A stretch of DNA of 64,000 bases from Microbispora oryzae (GTDB lineage Bacteria > Actinomycetota > Actinomycetes > Streptosporangiales > Streptosporangiaceae), in contig NZ_JAFCNB010000013.1 in the NCBI RefSeq assembly GCF_017896165.1, positions 124,001-188,000 of the forward strand, read 5' to 3'. Shown here one piece after another: positions 60,124 through 64,000 of this stretch. How positions within the stretch are numbered: the stretch's first letter is position 1; each line of letters begins with the position of its first letter. The position numbers were made by a program, and so were the translations under genes. The notes beneath the pieces are model-generated. The model made no database searches, was not told where the DNA came from, and was given only the letters and a program-made list of their open reading frames with translations.

Positions 60124-63084
60124 CTAGTCGGCCGCCTTCCTGCGGGACCGGCGGCGGCCGCGCGAACCGCTCTGCGCCGCCTCCTCCTCACCCGGCTCGA
60201 AGGCGTCGGTGACGCTGTCGCGTCCCGTACGGGACGAGGCCGCCACCGAGGTCTCACCGGTCCCGAGCTTATCGGCCACCGACTTCTCGATGGCCATCTT
60301 GCCCTGCGTGCCGCGCGGCTCGGGCTTGCCCTCCACCGGCTCGGTGGACACGATGATCCCCCGCCCGTGGCAGCACTCGCACGGCGTGGAGAACGCCTCC
60401 AGCAGGCCCTGGCCGACCCGCTTGCGGGTCATCTGGACCAGGCCGAGCGAGGTGACCTCCGCCACCTGGTGCTTGGTCCGGTCGCGGGCCAGGCACTCCA
60501 GCAACCTCCGGAGCACCAGGTCGCGGTTGCTCTCCAGCACCATGTCGATGAAGTCGATCACGATGATGCCGCCGATGTCCCGCAGCCGGAGCTGGCGGAC
60601 GATCTCCTCGGCCGCCTCCAGGTTGTTGCGGGTGACGGTCTCCTCGAGATTGCCGCCCTGGCCGGTGAACTTGCCGGTGTTCACGTCGACGACGGTCATC
60701 GCCTCGGTCCGGTCGATCACCAGCGAGCCGCCGGACGGCAGCCAGACCTTGCGCTCCATCGCCTTGGCGATCTGCTCGTCGATCCGGTACGCGGCGAACA
60801 GGTCGGTCGGGTCGTCCCACTTGGACAGGCGCTCGGCCAGGTGCGGGGCGACGTACCTGACGTACTCGTCCACCGTCACCCAGACGTCCTCGCCCTCGAC
60901 GACCAGCGAGGTGAAGTCCTCGTTGAAGACGTCGCGGACCACCCGGACGGTCAGGTCGGGCTCGCCCGACAGCAGCTCCGGCGGGCTGGCCGACTTGGCC
61001 TTGCGCTGGATGTTCTCCCACTGCGCCGACAGCCGGGCGACGTCGCGGCCGAGCTCCTCCTCCGAGGCGCCCTCGGCCGCGGTACGCACGATCACACCGG
61101 CGTTCTCCGGCATGACCTTGCGGAGAATCTGCTTGAGCCGCGACCGCTCCTTGTCCGGGAGCTTGCGGGAGATGCCCGTCATCGAGCCGTCCGGCACGTA
61201 GACCAGATAACGGCCGGGCAGGCTGATCTGCGAGGTGAGCCGGGCGCCCTTGTGGCCGATCGGGTCCTTGGTGACCTGCACGAGCACCGACTGGCCGGAC
61301 TTCAGCGCCGCCTCGATCCGCTTGGGCTGGCCCTCAAGGCCCGCGGTGTCGAAGTTGACCTCGCCGGCGTACAGCACCGCGTTGCGGCCCTTGCCGATGT
61401 CGACGAACGCCGCCTCCATCGAGGGCAGCACGTTCTGCACCTTGCCGAGGTAGACGTTGCCGACGTACGACTGGCTGGACTCGCGGTCGACGTAGTGCTC
61501 GACCAGCACCCCGTCCTCGAGCACGGCGATCTGGGTGCGGCCGCCCCTGCGGCGGACGACCATCACCCGCTCGACCGACTCGCGCCGGGCCAGGAACTCC
61601 GACTCGGTGATGATCGGCGGACGGCGGCGGCCGAGCTCGCGGCCTTCCCGGCGGCGCTGCTTCTTCGCCTCCAGCCGGGTCGAACCACGCACCCCCTGGA
61701 CCTCGTCGACCGAGGTGGCGCGGGTGGCCCGCGGCGCTCGGATGCGGACCACCGTGTTCGGCGGCTCGTCTCCGGTGGGCTCGACCTCCTCGCCCCCGCG
61801 CCGGCGACGGCGCCGCCGGCGGCGTGAGGTGCCCTGCCCGCCCTCGGCCTCCTCGCCGTCCTGGTCGTGGTCCTCGTCCTCGTCCTGCGCGGCCTGCGAC
61901 TCCTCGGCCTCGCCCTCGGACTCGGAATCCTCGGCGCCCTCGGCCTCGTCGGCGTCCCTGAGCCGGGCACCGCGACCGCGACCGCCCCGGCGGCGGCGCC
62001 GTCGGCGCGGGCCGGTCTCGCCCTCGCCGTCGATCTCCTCCTCGGCCGCCTCAGCGATCTCCTCCGGCTCCTCGGCCTCCTCGGGCTCCTCCGTCCCCGT
62101 CACCGGCCCGGTCGCCGGCGTGGTGGGACGAGCCGCCGGCACCGCGAACGGGTCGGGCGCCTGGAACAGCGGCTGGAACAGCGCCGGGGCCTGGAACGTC
62201 ACGGACGGGACGTCGGCCCGCCGGGCGGCGGCGAACGGGTCGGCGATCAACCGCGCCCGGTCGTCGTCCTCGACGGTCGCCTCGAACGCCTCCTCCGCCT
62301 CCACCTCGTCCAAGGGCTCGACGTCCTCGAGGAGGTGCTCCTTCAGCGGCTCGAAGTCGGAGGGCTCGTTGAGGTCCTCCTCGCCCGGCCGGTTGAGCTG
62401 CAGAGCCGCGGCCACCTGAGCCTCCGCGGCGCTCATGGCCCTGGATCGTTCCGGCGTCGCCTCACTTCTCCTGGTGCGGCCGCCCCGGCGCCTCACCTGC
62501 TCCTCAGCCTGCGTCTGGGGCGGGGCCTGCTGCGGGTCCGCCTCGGCGACCGGCTCCTCGGCCTTCCTGCGGGTACGGCGGCGCCGTACCGGCTCGGCCG
62601 CGGGGACCTCCGCCGCAGCGCCCTCCGGCGCGGCGGTCTCGGCCGCGGCGGTCTCGGCCGCGGCGGTCTCGACTCCGGCGGTCTCGACTCCGGCGGTTCC
62701 GGCGACGCTCTCCGGCGCGGTGGGCGCGGGGGCGGCGGCCTCTGTGGCGGCGACTTCTGTGGCGGCGGCCTCGGCGCCGGGCTCCGGCGTCCGCTGGGCC
62801 TCGGCGGCGGCCGACGCCCGGCGGCGGGTGGCCCGCTTGGGCGCCTTCTTGGTCTCGGCGGGCTCTGTCACCCGGGGGGCGGCGGTGGCGGCCACCACCG
62901 TGGTCACGGGCGGCGGCAAGTCGTCCGGCTCCGGCGGCGGCCCGGCGGGACGGCTCGCCGCGCGGCGGCGCGGCTGCGTGGCGGCCCGGCCGGACGCGGT
63001 CGCGCCGGCGCTGTCGTCGCGATTTTCGTCTGTCGTATCACTGCCAAGGCTCACGGCCCCGTCAGTCAGCTCGTTGTCGAGCAT
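60124..63084 (-). CDS. rne: Ribonuclease E/G family protein
   Basis: A 986-aa RNase E/G of the actinobacterial type. About 450 N-terminal residues are disordered and rich in Ala, Glu, Arg and Pro, with near-repeats TAGVETAGVETAAAETAAAETA and basic patches (RRRRRRGGRGRGAR; SRRRRRRRRRG). The S1 domain starts near residue 510 (VGNVYLGKVQNVLPSMEAAFVDIGKGRNAVLY). The catalytic part has VIDRTEAMTVVDVNTGKFTG and IGGIIVIDFIDM, then the zinc-link-like CECCHGRG. It processes rRNA and degrades mRNA. The N-terminal arm takes the scaffold role that the C-terminal arm has in E. coli. Confidence 0.96.
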   Translation of the reverse strand: MLDNELTDGAVSLGSDTTDENRDDSAGATASGRAATQPRRRAASRPAGPPPEPDDLPPPVTTVVAATAAPRVTEPAETKKAPKRATRRRASAAAEAQRTPEPGAEAAATEVAATEAAAPAPTAPESVAGTAGVETAGVETAAAETAAAETAAPEGAAAEVPAAEPVRRRRTRRKAEEPVAEADPQQAPPQTQAEEQVRRRGGRTRRSEATPERSRAMSAAEAQVAAALQLNRPGEEDLNEPSDFEPLKEHLLEDVEPLDEVEAEEAFEATVEDDDRARLIADPFAAARRADVPSVTFQAPALFQPLFQAPDPFAVPAARPTTPATGPVTGTEEPEEAEEPEEIAEAAEEEIDGEGETGPRRRRRRRGGRGRGARLRDADEAEGAEDSESEGEAEESQAAQDEDEDHDQDGEEAEGGQGTSRRRRRRRRRGGEEVEPTGDEPPNTVVRIRAPRATRATSVDEVQGVRGSTRLEAKKQRRREGRELGRRRPPIITESEFLARRESVERVMVVRRRGGRTQIAVLEDGVLVEHYVDRESSQSYVGNVYLGKVQNVLPSMEAAFVDIGKGRNAVLYAGEVNFDTAGLEGQPKRIEAALKSGQSVLVQVTKDPIGHKGARLTSQISLPGRYLVYVPDGSMTGISRKLPDKERSRLKQILRKVMPENAGVIVRTAAEGASEEELGRDVARLSAQWENIQRKAKSASPPELLSGEPDLTVRVVRDVFNEDFTSLVVEGEDVWVTVDEYVRYVAPHLAERLSKWDDPTDLFAAYRIDEQIAKAMERKVWLPSGGSLVIDRTEAMTVVDVNTGKFTGQGGNLEETVTRNNLEAAEEIVRQLRLRDIGGIIVIDFIDMVLESNRDLVLRRLLECLARDRTKHQVAEVTSLGLVQMTRKRVGQGLLEAFSTPCECCHGRGIIVSTEPVEGKPEPRGTQGKMAIEKSVADKLGTGETSVAASSRTGRDSVTDAFEPGEEEAAQSGSRGRRRSRRKAAD

Positions 63085-63187
63085 GCGGGCGCTCTCCCGT
63101 CAGCCTCCGGGCACGTCGCCGCGCCGCGCGGAGGCTCTCGTCTCTCACGGTCCGCCGGGCCTCCTGTCGGCGCCGCGGCGGCAAGTC

Positions 63188-63982
63188 TTATCGGTCTCCG
63201 CCGGCCCGATCGAGTTCGAACGGGTCGGCGGGCTCACCGGTCGTAGCGTCCAGCGGCCCCTGCGCCAGCCTGGTCACCTCAGGGGGTGACGGCGGCGCGA
63301 AGCCGGCTACGAGACGCAGACCCATGAGCACGTCGTCGGGTCGTACGGCAGGTGTTTCGTGCCGAACAACCATACGAAGTATGACACACGGCTGACCGGG
63401 CTCCTGACCTGCTGTTCTTGGCGGACCGTCCACCAGTGACAGCGAAGCGACCGCCTGGCGGGTGTCGAACCGCCGCAGACCCTTCTTTGTCAGGCGCTCG
63501 ACCTCGACCCGATCGGCGGTCCAGAACTCCTTCACCGCCGCCTCGGCCACGGCCGGATCGGCCCCGGGAATCCGGATCTCCCAGACCGAGCCCTCCAGCC
63601 GGTCGGCCAGGCCCCCCGCCCTGGCCTCCACCACGTCGAGAACGTCCAGGCCCGGCGGCAGCGAGGCGTCGAGCTCGGCCAGGACCTCGCTCGGGTCACA
63701 GTGCCGGGTGACGCCGATCTCCAGGTACTCGGCCTCGCTCGCCACCCCGGTGGGGGCGGCGCCGGCGTAGGAGATCTTCGGATGAGGGCTGAAGCCCGCG
63801 CTGTAGGCCACCGGGATCCCGGCTCGCCGCACCGCCCTCTCGACGGCGCGGGAGATGTCGCGGTGGCTGGTGAAGCGCAGCCTCCCCCGTTTGGCGTAGC
63901 GCACTCTCAGCCGCTGCGCCACGGGCTCGGGCGCCGGCCCCTCGGGAACGGGCTTCTTCAGGGTTCCGTCGTCCTTCCACAT
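63188..63982 (-). CDS. TIGR03936 family radical SAM-associated protein (DUF2344)
   Basis: A 264-aa protein matching the DUF2344 family: QRLRVRYAKRGRLRFTSHRDISRAVERAVRRAGIPVAYSAGFSPHPKISYAGAAPTGVASEAEYLEI. In many genomes it directly follows, or is fused to, a TIGR03960 radical SAM protein, which would lie just beyond the right edge here. Its biochemical role is unknown; it is conserved next to rne and rplU. The ATG at 63982 is close to the window edge, so an earlier start is possible. Confidence 0.88.
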   Translation of the reverse strand: MWKDDGTLKKPVPEGPAPEPVAQRLRVRYAKRGRLRFTSHRDISRAVERAVRRAGIPVAYSAGFSPHPKISYAGAAPTGVASEAEYLEIGVTRHCDPSEVLAELDASLPPGLDVLDVVEARAGGLADRLEGSVWEIRIPGADPAVAEAAVKEFWTADRVEVERLTKKGLRRFDTRQAVASLSLVDGPPRTAGQEPGQPCVILRMVVRHETPAVRPDDVLMGLRLVAGFAPPSPPEVTRLAQGPLDATTGEPADPFELDRAGGDR

Positions 63983-64000
63983 CTCGGTCGATCGTCTTAC

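Overview
The window is about 64 kb of very GC-rich DNA with a dense actinobacterial gene layout: many GTG starts, 4-bp ATGA/GTGA overlaps and GC-only stem-loops. The block rne - rplU - rpmA - obgE - proB - proA - nadD - rsfS - phosphoglycerate-type phosphatase is the order found in mycobacteria and most actinomycetes. A Streptosporangiaceae-like actinomycete is my best inference, from the 10-methyl fatty acid gene pair and several lineage-type small proteins. I see no insertion sequence, CRISPR array, phage gene or secondary-metabolite cluster.

Layout. (1) 0-6 kb, lipid and acyl-CoA metabolism: the end of an acyl-CoA ligase, a tmsAB-like pair for 10-methyl branched fatty acids, a 2-hydroxyacid dehydrogenase and an alpha-methylacyl-CoA racemase-type protein. 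(2) 6-21 kb, housekeeping and mixed genes: GuaB1 (GMP reductase), an FKBP isomerase, a GT39-like membrane glycosyltransferase, the ATP-dependent DNA ligase LigB, Maf, a CASTOR/POLLUX-type channel, MarR, an MFS transporter translationally coupled to a Pth2-type hydrolase, and a GlxA-type regulator. (3) 22-27 kb, accessory: two adjacent small secreted proteins that share an unrecognised Asn/Gln/Cys motif, a leaderless SnoaL-like gene, a first tRNA-Ala(GGC), a Gly/Ser-rich membrane-anchored protein, and an orphan sensor kinase divergent from a TetR regulator. (4) 27-44.7 kb, an arabinose locus: a secreted CBM13-GH54 arabinofuranosidase, araB-araD-araA, a ChvE-GguA-GguB-type importer, a YtfQRT-YjfF-type importer, an internally deleted lacI pseudogene and an intact lacI. 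Six near-identical palindromes (consensus TGTTAnCGCTAACA), most of them overlapping promoters, tie these units into one LacI-family regulon. (5) 45-50 kb, a SRPBCC protein, a CynX/NimT-type MFS, two small membrane proteins, a YbdK-type ligase and a third tRNA-Ala. (6) 50-64 kb, the conserved core block, into which a secreted His/Lys-rich polyglutamine protein, an M48 protease and a membrane Ser/Thr kinase have been placed.

How the arabinose parts fit (inference): the exported GH54 enzyme releases L-arabinofuranose from arabinan or arabinoxylan, the two importers bring in furanose and pyranose forms, and AraA-AraB-AraD convert arabinose to D-xylulose 5-phosphate. A LacI-family repressor would sit on the promoters of the hydrolase, both binding proteins and its own gene. 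Identical tRNA-Ala(GGC) genes in the same orientation lie on both sides of this locus (29.7 and 49.6 kb), with a third copy at 24.1 kb, which is a possible route for gain or loss of the segment.

The most novel items are the paired Asn/Gln/Cys-motif secreted proteins, the secreted His-cluster/polyQ protein inside the nadD-rsfS interval, the reconstructed LacI regulon with its decayed second repressor, and the nested-hairpin tandem repeat abutting the middle tRNA.
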